Positions 44,666 to 52,863 of a stretch of 64,000 nucleotides of DNA are shown piece by piece. The notes under the pieces were generated by a model. It had not been told where the DNA came from. It did no database searches and saw only the letters and a program-made list of their open reading frames with translations. The DNA comes from Rhizobium sp. FY34 (GTDB lineage Bacteria > Pseudomonadota > Alphaproteobacteria > Rhizobiales > Rhizobiaceae). The DNA lies in the NCBI RefSeq assembly GCF_005222845.1, contig NZ_STFZ01000005.1:235549-299548 (forward strand), in the 5' to 3' direction. How positions within the stretch are numbered: position 1 is the first letter of the stretch; the number at the start of each line of letters is the position of its first letter. The position numbers were made by a program, and so were the translations under genes.

Positions 44666-45330
44666 TCTTTGATCCGAACGTCATCCTGAACCACCTGCCG
44701 GAAATCATCAGCGGCATTGGCGTAACCCTGGCACTCTGGATTGCCGGCATGGCGGTCGGCGTGGCACTCGGCTTTGTCGTGGCAACCGCCAGACGCTATG
44801 GCGGGCGCGTGATCGACTGGCCGCTGGGGCTTGCAGTGGAAGTGCTGCGCGGCACGCCTTTCCTCATCCAGATCTTCCTTGCCTATTATGGCGGGCCTTT
44901 CATCGGCATTTCGCTTGATCCCGTTCCTTGCGGGCTGATGTGCCTCAGCATCTATGCGGCGGCCTATTATTCGGAAGTGTTCCGCGCCGGCTATGGCGCC
45001 GTGCCGCATGGCCATGTGGAGGCCGGCGAATGCCTGGGGCTCAACCGCTTCCAGATCATCCGGCGCATTCTCCTGCCAGAAATGGCGCTGATCGTTTTAC
45101 CGCCCTCCGTCAACCTTGCCGTCATCCTGCTGAAGGAATCGGCGGTCCTGTCGATCATCACCGTGCCGGAACTGACCACCACCGTCAGCGCCATTGGCTC
45201 GCAGGAATACGCCTTTCTGGAAGCGATCTTCCTGCTTGCCGTCATTTACTGGGTCATCGTGGAGGCTGCCGCTCGTCTCGGCCGGCTTGCCGAAACCCGT
45301 CTGTCCACTTTCAGGTTTGCCGCATCATGA
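44662..45330 (+). CDS. Amino acid ABC transporter permease (HisM/GlnP type)
   Basis: This 222-residue permease is the partner of the preceding gene. LAVEVLRGTPFLIQIFLAYYGGPF carries the RGTPxLxQ motif, and the docking loop is VPHGHVEAGECLGLNRFQIIRRILLPEM. ILLKESAVLSIITVPELTTTVSAIG is typical of the last helices. The start overlaps the previous stop by 4 bases, and the stop overlaps the ATPase start (ATGA), so the three are translationally coupled. Confidence 0.93.
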   Translation: MIFDPNVILNHLPEIISGIGVTLALWIAGMAVGVALGFVVATARRYGGRVIDWPLGLAVEVLRGTPFLIQIFLAYYGGPFIGISLDPVPCGLMCLSIYAAAYYSEVFRAGYGAVPHGHVEAGECLGLNRFQIIRRILLPEMALIVLPPSVNLAVILLKESAVLSIITVPELTTTVSAIGSQEYAFLEAIFLLAVIYWVIVEAAARLGRLAETRLSTFRFAAS

Positions 45331-46118
45331 CGCTTCCCGCCATTTCCGTTTCCAAGCTCGTCAAGCGCTTCGGCACCACAACCGTGCTACAGGACATCGA
45401 TCTTGAAATTCCAGAGGGCAAGGTCTCCTGCCTGATCGGCCCCTCCGGTTCCGGCAAGAGCACACTGTTGCGCTGCCTTGCCTTTTTGGAAGAAGCAAGC
45501 GAAGGCATGATCACCGTCAATGGCGAAGCGCTCGGATTCTTCGAAAACGCCAAGGGCGTGCGCGAACGCCTGCCGGCCGGCCAGATCCGCTCGGTGCGGG
45601 CGCAGATCGGCATGGTGTTCCAGCAATTCAATCTCTGGCCGCATATGACGGCGCTCGGCAATGTCTCGGAAGCCTTGAAGACCGTGCACAAGGTTGCAAA
45701 GACTGAGGCCGAAGACCGCGCCATGATCCAGCTGCGCAAAGTCGGCCTTGAAAACCGCGCCGGACATTATCCCTCGCAACTCTCCGGCGGCCAGCAACAG
45801 CGCGTGGCGATTGCGCGTGCACTGGCACTTTCGCCGAAAATCATGCTGTTTGACGAGCCGACTTCGGCGCTCGACCCGGAACTGACCGGTGAAGTGCTCA
45901 ACGTCATGCGCGATCTGGCAGTTGAAGGCATGACCATGGTGGTCGTCAGCCATGAGATCGGCTTTGCCGCAACCGTTGGCCAGCAGATCAGTTTTCTCGA
46001 TCAGGGCCGGCTCCTCTTCACCGGCGCGCCATCGGATGTGTTTGCCAAGCCGCGCCATCCGCGCCTTGAACAGTTCCTCGATACCTATCTGGATCGAGGC
46101 GCCTCCATGCTGGCCTAG
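45327..46118 (+). CDS. Amino acid ABC transporter ATP-binding protein (GlnQ/HisP type)
   Basis: The 263-residue ATPase has Walker A GPSGSGKSTLLRCLAFLE, Q-loop GMVFQQFNLWPHMTALGN, signature LSGGQQQRVAIARAL, Walker B IMLFDEPTSALDPE and switch His in VVSHEIGFAATVG. All catalytic residues are present, and the length is normal for the family. The open frame upstream (from 44928) overlaps the permease and is not real. It energises the two permeases encoded just before it. Confidence 0.94.
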   Translation: MTLPAISVSKLVKRFGTTTVLQDIDLEIPEGKVSCLIGPSGSGKSTLLRCLAFLEEASEGMITVNGEALGFFENAKGVRERLPAGQIRSVRAQIGMVFQQFNLWPHMTALGNVSEALKTVHKVAKTEAEDRAMIQLRKVGLENRAGHYPSQLSGGQQQRVAIARALALSPKIMLFDEPTSALDPELTGEVLNVMRDLAVEGMTMVVVSHEIGFAATVGQQISFLDQGRLLFTGAPSDVFAKPRHPRLEQFLDTYLDRGASMLA

Positions 46119-46137
46119 GACCGAACGGTTGCACCAG

Positions 46138-46905
46138 ATGGCAAAGCCTGTGGAAGGGATGAGACGCCCCGCCTCTGCCTCGCTTCACCAGCGCATCCTT
46201 GGCGATATCGAAGGGCATATCCTGTCGGGTCAATGGCCGCCGGGCCACAAGGTGCCTTCCGAACAGGCACTGACCGAGGCCTATGGCTGCTCACGCATGA
46301 CGGTCAGCAAGGCGCTGAACCAACTGGCACGCGCAGGCCTTTTGATGCGGCGGCGCAAGACCGGCAGCGTGGTACTGCCGCAGCACACGCACAGCGCCAT
46401 TCTCGACATATATGATGTCGGCGACGAGGTTCGCGCGCTCAATCTAGCCTATCGTTTCGAGGTGCGCTCGCGATCCTTGCGCCTGCCAACCCCGCTCGAG
46501 CGCGAGGCCTGCGCGCTTGGTGCGCGCCGAAAACTGCTATCGCTTACCGTGCTGCATCTGGCCGGCGATGAGCCCTTTTGCCTCGAGGAGCGGATCATCA
46601 ATCTTGCCACCGTGCCGACCGCCGAAACAGCCGTGTTTGACGACCTCGCCCCCGGCCCATGGCTGTTGCAGCATGTGCCGTGGAATGCAGCACAGCACCG
46701 GATTTCCGCCGATGCGGCAACGCAAACCGTAGCCGAGGCGCTCGGCATCCGCCCCGGCGCACCGGTGTTGACAGTGGAGCGCCAGACCTGGCGGCTGGAC
46801 GAGACCGTCACCCGCGTCCGCCTGACCTATCCTGGCAACCAGCATGCGCTGACGGCCCGCTTCACGCCGCTCAACCGGCTCGCATCCTCTCCCGATCGAT
46901 CCTGA
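46138..46905 (+). CDS. GntR-family regulator, HutC subfamily (UTRA domain)
   Basis: The 255-residue regulator has an N-terminal winged helix with SLHQRILGDIEGHILSGQWPPG and LTEAYGCSRMTVSKALNQLARAGLL, followed by a UTRA effector domain (LLSLTVLHLAGDEPFCLEERIIN, ADAATQTVAEALGIRPGAPVLTVERQTW). The subfamily contains histidine-utilisation repressors and other catabolic regulators whose effector is often a pathway substrate. ATG 46138 is used; an in-frame TTG at 46129 has AGGA 8 bases upstream and may be the true start. It lies between the transporter and the monooxygenase and probably represses the operon through the site at 43028-43039. Confidence 0.9.
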   Translation: MAKPVEGMRRPASASLHQRILGDIEGHILSGQWPPGHKVPSEQALTEAYGCSRMTVSKALNQLARAGLLMRRRKTGSVVLPQHTHSAILDIYDVGDEVRALNLAYRFEVRSRSLRLPTPLEREACALGARRKLLSLTVLHLAGDEPFCLEERIINLATVPTAETAVFDDLAPGPWLLQHVPWNAAQHRISADAATQTVAEALGIRPGAPVLTVERQTWRLDETVTRVRLTYPGNQHALTARFTPLNRLASSPDRS

Positions 46906-46932
46906 ACCATCAGACCCAACAAGGAGGCCGCC

Positions 46933-48285
46933 ATGGCGCGTCCCGATAAACTCAAGCTTGGAACCTTCGTCTATACGTTCGGCTTCAATCCGGCCGGCTG
47001 GCGGCATCCGGCTGCCGATGTCGAGGGTGCGAACAGGATCGACCACCTGCTGAATGTCGCGAAAATCTCGGAAGCGGCAAAATTCGATTTCATGTTCCTC
47101 GCCGATTCTCCAGCCGCCGCCATCGGTGATGCCGATGCACTTGCCCGCTCGCCCACCAAAATGAACCGTTTCGAGCCGCTATCGCTGATTTCGGCTTTGT
47201 CGGTTCTGACGGAGAATCTCGGCTTTGTGGCCACCGCCTCCACCAGTTTCTACGAGCCGTTCAATCTGGCGCGTATCTTTGCCTCCATCGATCATTTGAG
47301 CGGCGGGCGTGCCTGCTGGAACGTCGTCACCTCGGATCATGACGAGACCGGCTATAACTATAATTTCGATGGCCTTCCGCCGCACAGCTGGCGCTATGAG
47401 CGCGGCGCGGAATTCGTCGATGTCGTCTTCGGCCTCTGGGATAGTTTCGAGCCGGACGCATTGATCCTCGACAAGGCGGCAGGACTCTATCACGACAAGG
47501 ACAAGCTGCATACGCTGGACCACAAGGGGACGCATTTCCAGGTGCGCGGGCCGCTCAATATCGCCGCCTCGCCGCAGGGGCGCCCGGTGATTGCCCAGGC
47601 CGGCGGCTCGGAGCCCGGCATGGAACTGGCGGCCCGCACGGCGGAAATCGTCTTCAGCCTTGCCTCCAACCTTCAGCGCAACAAGGCCTTTGCCGACAAT
47701 GTGAAGGGCAGGATGGCCAAATATGGCCGCCAGACGAGCGACCTGAAGATGATGCCGGGCCTCGTCGTCAATGTCGGCGAGACCAAGGCCGAAGCCCAGG
47801 CCAAGGTGGATTTCCTCATCAACAACCTGCACCCGGATGTCGGGCGCTGGATGCTCGGCGAATTTCTTGAAACCGATCTTTCCGGCGCCGCCCTCGACCA
47901 GCCCTTCCCGATGGAACGGCTTCCCGCCGAGCCCAAGGGCTCCAAGGCGCTGTTTGAGGAGTTGACGGACTACATCCGTCAGGGCCACACGCTGGGCCAT
48001 CTCATCCGCCACTATGCCGAGAAAAGCACCGGCAATGGCATTACCGGCACGCCTACCGAAATCGCCGATTTTATGGAGGAATGGTTTGAAGCCGGTGCCG
48101 CCGACGGCTTCATCCTGATGTTCCCGACGCTCCCGGCAAGCCTTTCCGATTTCGTCGAGCTTGTGCTGCCGGAGCTTCGCCGTCGCGGCCTGTTCCGCGA
48201 CGAATATGAGGGCGCGACGCTGCGCGAAAACCTCGGCCTGTCGCTGCCGGTCAACCGCTATGTGGCTGCCCGGCAGAAGGATTGA
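46933..48285 (+). CDS. FMN-dependent monooxygenase, NtaA/SnaA/DszA (SoxA) family
   Basis: The 450-residue flavin monooxygenase of the luciferase-like superfamily is of normal length for the NtaA/DszA group. Visible features are LGTFVYTFGFNPAGWRHPAAD at the N-terminus, ILASIDHLSGGRACWNVVTSDHDE-type core (RACWNVVTS is the family hallmark), SPQGRPVIAQAGGSEPGMELAART, and GTPTEIADFMEEWFEAGAADGF for flavin binding. Such enzymes use reduced FMN from a separate reductase to oxidise C-N or C-S bonds. No flavin reductase is visible in this window. AAGGAGG lies 6 bases before the ATG. It is last in the amino acid transporter operon, so its substrate is probably the imported compound. Confidence 0.9.
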   Translation: MARPDKLKLGTFVYTFGFNPAGWRHPAADVEGANRIDHLLNVAKISEAAKFDFMFLADSPAAAIGDADALARSPTKMNRFEPLSLISALSVLTENLGFVATASTSFYEPFNLARIFASIDHLSGGRACWNVVTSDHDETGYNYNFDGLPPHSWRYERGAEFVDVVFGLWDSFEPDALILDKAAGLYHDKDKLHTLDHKGTHFQVRGPLNIAASPQGRPVIAQAGGSEPGMELAARTAEIVFSLASNLQRNKAFADNVKGRMAKYGRQTSDLKMMPGLVVNVGETKAEAQAKVDFLINNLHPDVGRWMLGEFLETDLSGAALDQPFPMERLPAEPKGSKALFEELTDYIRQGHTLGHLIRHYAEKSTGNGITGTPTEIADFMEEWFEAGAADGFILMFPTLPASLSDFVELVLPELRRRGLFRDEYEGATLRENLGLSLPVNRYVAARQKD

Positions 48286-48288
48286 TGA

Positions 48289-51027
48289 TCAGTCGTCGCT
48301 TGGCGAACCGCCGCCGCCCTTGCCGGAAATGATCTCGCGCTTGCCGACATGGTTTGCCGGGCCGACAAGGCCTTCCTGTTCCATGCGCTCCACCAGCGAG
48401 GCGGCGCGGTTATAGCCAATCGAGAGGCGCCGCTGGATATAGGAGGTCGAGCATTTGCGATCCTTCATGACGACCTTGACGGCCTTGTCATAGAGATCGT
48501 CGCCATCTTCGGCGCCCATGCCGGTGCGGTCAAACACCGATGCGTCCGTGTCCGGCTCGTCATCGACGTCGTTTTCGTCTTCAGTGACGGTGCCGAGATA
48601 ATCGGGGCGACCCTGCGCTTTCAGATGCGTGACGACATGCTCGACTTCGGCATCCGAGACAAACGGGCCGTGGACGCGGGAAATACGTCCGCCGCCGGCC
48701 ATATGCAGCATATCGCCCTGGCCGAGCAGATGTTCGGCACCCTGCTCGCCAAGTATAGTGCGGCTGTCGATCTTCGATGTCACCTGGAAGGAGATGCGTG
48801 TCGGGAAGTTCGCCTTGATCGTGCCGGTGATGACATCGACGGACGGGCGCTGCGTCGCCATGATCAGGTGGATGCCGGCCGCACGCGCCATCTGCGCCAG
48901 ACGCTGGATGGCGCCTTCGATTTCCTTGCCGGCCACCATCATCAGATCGGCCATTTCATCGACGACGACGACGATATAGGGCATCGGCGAGAGGTCCAAT
49001 TCCTGGTCCTCATAGATGATTTCGCCGGTATTGCGGTCAAAGCCGTTCTGTACGCTGACGGTAATCGTCTCGCCCTTTTCGCGCGCCTGGGCGGCACGGG
49101 CATTATAGCCATCGATATTGCGCACGCCGAGCCGCGACATCTTGCGATAGCGATCTTCCATCTCGCGCACGGCCCATTTCAGCGCCAGAACCGCCTTCTT
49201 CGGGTCCGTCACGACGGGGGTCAGCAAATGCGGAATGCCATCATAGACGGACAGTTCCAGCATTTTCGGGTCGATCATGATCATGCGGCATTCTTCCGGG
49301 CGCAACCGGTAGAGCAGCGACAGGATCATCGTATTGATGGCAACTGACTTGCCCGAACCGGTGGTGCCAGCAACAAGAAGATGCGGCATCTTGGCAAGCT
49401 CGGCAATCACCGGTTCGCCGCCGATGGTCTTGCCGAGGCAAAGCGCCAGCCGGTGCTTGGTTTCCCAATAGTCTTCGCATTCCACCAGTTCGCGCAGGAA
49501 CACGGTTTCGCGCACGATATTCGGCAGCTCGATGCCGATGACATTGCGGCCGGGCACGACGGCGACGCGGGCCGACAGTGCCGACATGGAACGGGCGATA
49601 TCATCGGCCAGACCAATGACGCGCGAGGATTTGACGCCGGGTGCCGGCTCGAATTCATAGAGTGTCACGACGGGGCCGGGGCGCACGTCGATGATCTCGC
49701 CCTTCACGCCGAAATCTTCGAGAATGCTTTCCAGAAGCCCGGCGCTCTGCTGCAAGGCATCCGGCTGTACAGCTTCCGCCTGCTGGCCGAATGGCTGCTG
49801 CAAGAGCGAGATGGGCGGGAATTCATAGGCATCGTCGCTTTCGCGCACGGTCATGGCACCGGCGAGACCCGGCAGGCCCTGCGGCTGCCGGCGCGAGACC
49901 TGAACGACAGAGCGCACCGGCGCCGGCGGCGCAACGGGTGCAGCCACCGGCTCGATGACCGGCTCCGGTGCGACGACAACCGGTTCGACTGACGAGGCCA
50001 GCACGACTGTCACCGTTTCGACCTGCTGGAACGAGGCCTGATGGGCCACAGGCCGGGCAGCGGCAAATTGCGAGGCGAAGAAGCGCTGAACATCAAAGAC
50101 CGGTGCGACAGGTGCCACAACCGGGGCCGGAGCAACGGGTACGGGGGCATGAGGCATGGGCGCCGGCGTTGGTGCTGCTTGATGAAAGCGCGTGCCGGGC
50201 CGCACTTCGCGATAAAGCGAGGTGACCGAATTGGGAACGAGCGGATAGGACAGACGTACGACCTCTGCCGGACGGCGCGCTGGCATGGGAGTTGCGACAT
50301 GGTTGACGCGTTGGGCGGAGGGCTGAAACGGCTTCGGCATGGCTGCTGTGACCGGCATATCGCCGCCGAGATCTATACCGGACTCGAAGATCGCAAAATC
50401 GGAAAGCCAGAGTTCAGGCGTTTTGGCAGCGGCAACGGCCATCGTTTCAGGTGCGGGTGCGGGTGCGGAAACCAAAGCCTCCTGTACATCCGGCGCAACC
50501 ATCTGCACTTCGACCGTCGGCGCAATTACTGGCGGCTCAATGACGGCAGCGACCGGTTCCGGCGGCTTGGCACGTTTGAAGATCAGCGCGCGCGGCGAAG
50601 GCTGCGGCTTTACCTTGGGCAGGGCCGGCAGGTCGGCAGCCGGCATCTGCTGCATGGCGGATGCCACGCCCTGCAGGGCATTGACCAGCAGTTCAGGCGC
50701 AAGCGTGGCATTCTCATTGACGGCGGAGCCCGGCATATCGACCGGCTCCATCAGCCGACCGGCGGCGGCCGGCACGCGCTCATCGGGCGCAACGGGCAGG
50801 ACCTGACCGCCACGCGGGCGGGCAAGCACCGCCTCGGGCGTGCGGGTAAATCGTACATTCGGCGCCAGCTTGAAAGCGGCCTGCCAGGGGGCCTGCGCGA
50901 TGGTCGCCTGGTTGGGATCAACGGTCGGCTGGGTGGCATTCTGACCCGGCTTTCCCGTCTGCGCCGAACCCTCTTCGGATTGCTCAGTCTGGGAGGCTTG
51001 GTTGAAGTTGGTTCTGGGAAATTGCAT
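48289..51027 (-). CDS. ftsK: FtsK/SpoIIIE-type DNA translocase without N-terminal membrane domain
   Basis: The protein has about 912 residues. The first 410 or so are low-complexity, rich in Pro, Ala and Val, with no membrane helix. The translocase motor follows: [19 protein letters not shown] (Walker A, about residue 555), [35 protein letters not shown] (Walker B) and [23 protein letters not shown]. The C-terminal gamma domain ([30 protein letters not shown]) binds KOPS-like sequences. Such proteins pump chromosome termini during division. Normal FtsK has four N-terminal helices, and their absence suggests a soluble second copy. ATG 51027 is preferred to an in-frame TTG at 51045; neither has a strong ribosome-binding site. 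Confidence 0.9.
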   Translation of the reverse strand: MQFPRTNFNQASQTEQSEEGSAQTGKPGQNATQPTVDPNQATIAQAPWQAAFKLAPNVRFTRTPEAVLARPRGGQVLPVAPDERVPAAAGRLMEPVDMPGSAVNENATLAPELLVNALQGVASAMQQMPAADLPALPKVKPQPSPRALIFKRAKPPEPVAAVIEPPVIAPTVEVQMVAPDVQEALVSAPAPAPETMAVAAAKTPELWLSDFAIFESGIDLGGDMPVTAAMPKPFQPSAQRVNHVATPMPARRPAEVVRLSYPLVPNSVTSLYREVRPGTRFHQAAPTPAPMPHAPVPVAPAPVVAPVAPVFDVQRFFASQFAAARPVAHQASFQQVETVTVVLASSVEPVVVAPEPVIEPVAAPVAPPAPVRSVVQVSRRQPQGLPGLAGAMTVRESDDAYEFPPISLLQQPFGQQAEAVQPDALQQSAGLLESILEDFGVKGEIIDVRPGPVVTLYEFEPAPGVKSSRVIGLADDIARSMSALSARVAVVPGRNVIGIELPNIVRETVFLRELVECEDYWETKHRLALCLGKTIGGEPVIAELAKMPHLLVAGTTGSGKSVAINTMILSLLYRLRPEECRMIMIDPKMLELSVYDGIPHLLTPVVTDPKKAVLALKWAVREMEDRYRKMSRLGVRNIDGYNARAAQAREKGETITVSVQNGFDRNTGEIIYEDQELDLSPMPYIVVVVDEMADLMMVAGKEIEGAIQRLAQMARAAGIHLIMATQRPSVDVITGTIKANFPTRISFQVTSKIDSRTILGEQGAEHLLGQGDMLHMAGGGRISRVHGPFVSDAEVEHVVTHLKAQGRPDYLGTVTEDENDVDDEPDTDASVFDRTGMGAEDGDDLYDKAVKVVMKDRKCSTSYIQRRLSIGYNRAASLVERMEQEGLVGPANHVGKREIISGKGGGGSPSDD

Positions 51028-51241
51028 GACACCGACCGCGTACAAAATTGGCAGTTCTATGAAGTAGAAAATAAAGGTTAATGGGTCCTTTCGATCGGGC
51101 TACCGAGCCCGTGAAAAACACAGCGCCATAGGGCATGCGGCAGCGCAAAAATGAATGCTATCCTTATGATTTAATTGGTCAATAAGCGGAATTTCATGGA
51201 AATAAAGAAGATTGACGGCAAAGGCTAGACGCTGGCTCACC

Positions 51242-51802
51242 TCAGCCCCAGGGACTGTCGGCCATCAACTCTTCCGCCTCTTCCAGATCCATGGCGAAAA
51301 CACGGTTTGCAAGCTCATATCCGAACCCCTGGCGGACAAAGGCCGAGAGCTCCTTCGCCTTCTGTTTCTCGTCCAGTTCTGCCCGCCGAAAGGGGCCGAA
51401 GGCCCGGCGCCTTGCATAGATGACCGCCGAGCGCAGGTCATCCGTTTCACTGACCGCTTGTGTGACGATCTGCCGGTCGACGCCCTTCTGGGCCAGCGTC
51501 TGGGCGATCACCTTTTTCGACTTGCCGGCGCGCGCCGAAGAGCGCGTGCGGATTTCCGCATAGGCCACGTCATCGAGCGCCTTCACATCGAGCCCGAAAG
51601 CCACGGCAGAAGCGGCCAGCGCCTGGATCTGCGCCAGCGAAATGCCGTCGAATTTCTGCTTTGCCTTGCGGATGATGGCATCCGACAGCTGCTTTTCCGT
51701 CATCATGCGTTTTGACAGCCGATAGGCCGCAGAATTGCGTGCCCAGGCAAGCATGCGCGGGGTCGGAACATCCTCTTCGGGCGGGGCATCATCGTCTGTC
51801 AT
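51242..51802 (-). CDS. recX: RecX family regulatory protein
   Basis: The 186-residue, all-helical protein is built of three-helix RecX repeats: AAYRLSKRMMTEKQLSDAIIRKAK, YAEIRTRSSARAGKSKKVIAQTLAQKGVDRQIV and ELSAFVRQGFGYELANRVF. The last two patterns (K-G-K-x-x-I-x-x-x-L-x-x-K-G-I and F-x-x-R-G-F) are characteristic. RecX binds RecA filaments and modulates their activity. Its recA partner is not in this window, as is usual in rhizobia. About 215 bases separate it from the ftsK start; that stretch (51028-51241) shows no gene. Confidence 0.85.
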   Translation of the reverse strand: MTDDDAPPEEDVPTPRMLAWARNSAAYRLSKRMMTEKQLSDAIIRKAKQKFDGISLAQIQALAASAVAFGLDVKALDDVAYAEIRTRSSARAGKSKKVIAQTLAQKGVDRQIVTQAVSETDDLRSAVIYARRRAFGPFRRAELDEKQKAKELSAFVRQGFGYELANRVFAMDLEEAEELMADSPWG

Positions 51803-51864
51803 CGCTTCCCGTCATAAGCGCGAACGCAAAGCGAGACCAGATGCCTCCTGCCCTGAAAAGCCAG

Positions 51865-52851
51865 TCACGCCTGCAGGATCGCCTCGATCCGCGCCATGCC
51901 GCCAATGGTCTCGGCCATATCCTGCCAGACCCCACGAGCACCGGCCTGCCACGCGTCCATATCCTCTGCCGCCAGAACCTTGCCGCCATGCGACTTAGCG
52001 GTTTCCACAGAGGCCGCCTCGTCTGCAACGATCAAGCGGTTGAAATAGACGGCACCCTCGCCCGCCGCAGCCCTCAAAACCGCCTGTTCTTCGGGCGTCA
52101 GCCCCTTCCAGAAGCTTGCGGCGAAATAAACGATGCCCGAGGCGCGGATATGGCCCGTCTCTGTCATGAAAGGCACGACTTCATAGAGCTTGAAGCCGGC
52201 ATAGGCGGATTTGGTGAGATCCATGGCGTCGGCCACGCCGGTGGACAGCGCATTATAGGTCTCGGTGATCGGAATGCCGATCGGGGCTGCACCATAGGCG
52301 CTCCACAGTTTCGTATGCAGCGGGCTCTGGATGACGCGGATGCGCTTGCCTTTCATCTGTTCCGGCCGTGTCACCGCTTCCTTGGTGAGCAGATGTCTGG
52401 CGCCATAATCGATGAAACCGCAGGCGATGAACTTCTGCGCTTCCAGTTGGCGGGCAAGGTTTTGGCCCGTATCGCCCTCAACCACATGCCGCAAATGCTG
52501 CGCATCGCGATAGAGGAAGGGTAGATCGAGGATCTGCAGCTGCGGCACCCAGCCGGATAGGGCCGAGACGGTGGAAAGGCTTGCCTGCACCGAGCCCAGC
52601 CGTGTTGCCTCCGCCACTTCCTTTTCGCCACCCAGCGCACCGCTGGTGACCACATTGAAGCGGAAGCGGCCGGGCAGCTTTTCCTCGACGCTGGCGGCGA
52701 TGTAACGCCAGATCTTCGTTTCCGGCTTGTCCTCGGACAGAAGCGAGGCCGTGGTGATCGTCGTCACCTTGGCAAGCGCCGGGCGTGCAATGAAGGGGCT
52801 AGCAAGAAGGCCGGCGGCAGATGCGGTGATGAGCGAGCGGCGGGAGAGCAT
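51865..52851 (-). CDS. TRAP transporter substrate-binding protein (DctP family)
   Basis: The 328-residue periplasmic protein has N-terminal MLSRRSLITASAAGLLASPFIARPALA, a signal peptide with an RR pair that may use Tat. DctP family features include VTSGALGGEKEVAEATRLGSVQASL, LDLPFLYRDAQHLRHVVEG, and KGKRIRVIQSPLHTKLWSAYGA with the conserved arginine that pairs with a ligand carboxylate. TETYNALSTGVADAMDL is the dimer/ligand segment. It starts 12 bases after the TRAP permease stop and ends the thiamine operon. A thiamine-related ligand is inferred only from the operon. Confidence 0.9.
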   Translation of the reverse strand: MLSRRSLITASAAGLLASPFIARPALAKVTTITTASLLSEDKPETKIWRYIAASVEEKLPGRFRFNVVTSGALGGEKEVAEATRLGSVQASLSTVSALSGWVPQLQILDLPFLYRDAQHLRHVVEGDTGQNLARQLEAQKFIACGFIDYGARHLLTKEAVTRPEQMKGKRIRVIQSPLHTKLWSAYGAAPIGIPITETYNALSTGVADAMDLTKSAYAGFKLYEVVPFMTETGHIRASGIVYFAASFWKGLTPEEQAVLRAAAGEGAVYFNRLIVADEAASVETAKSHGGKVLAAEDMDAWQAGARGVWQDMAETIGGMARIEAILQA

Positions 52852-52863
52852 GGCAGGCGCCTT

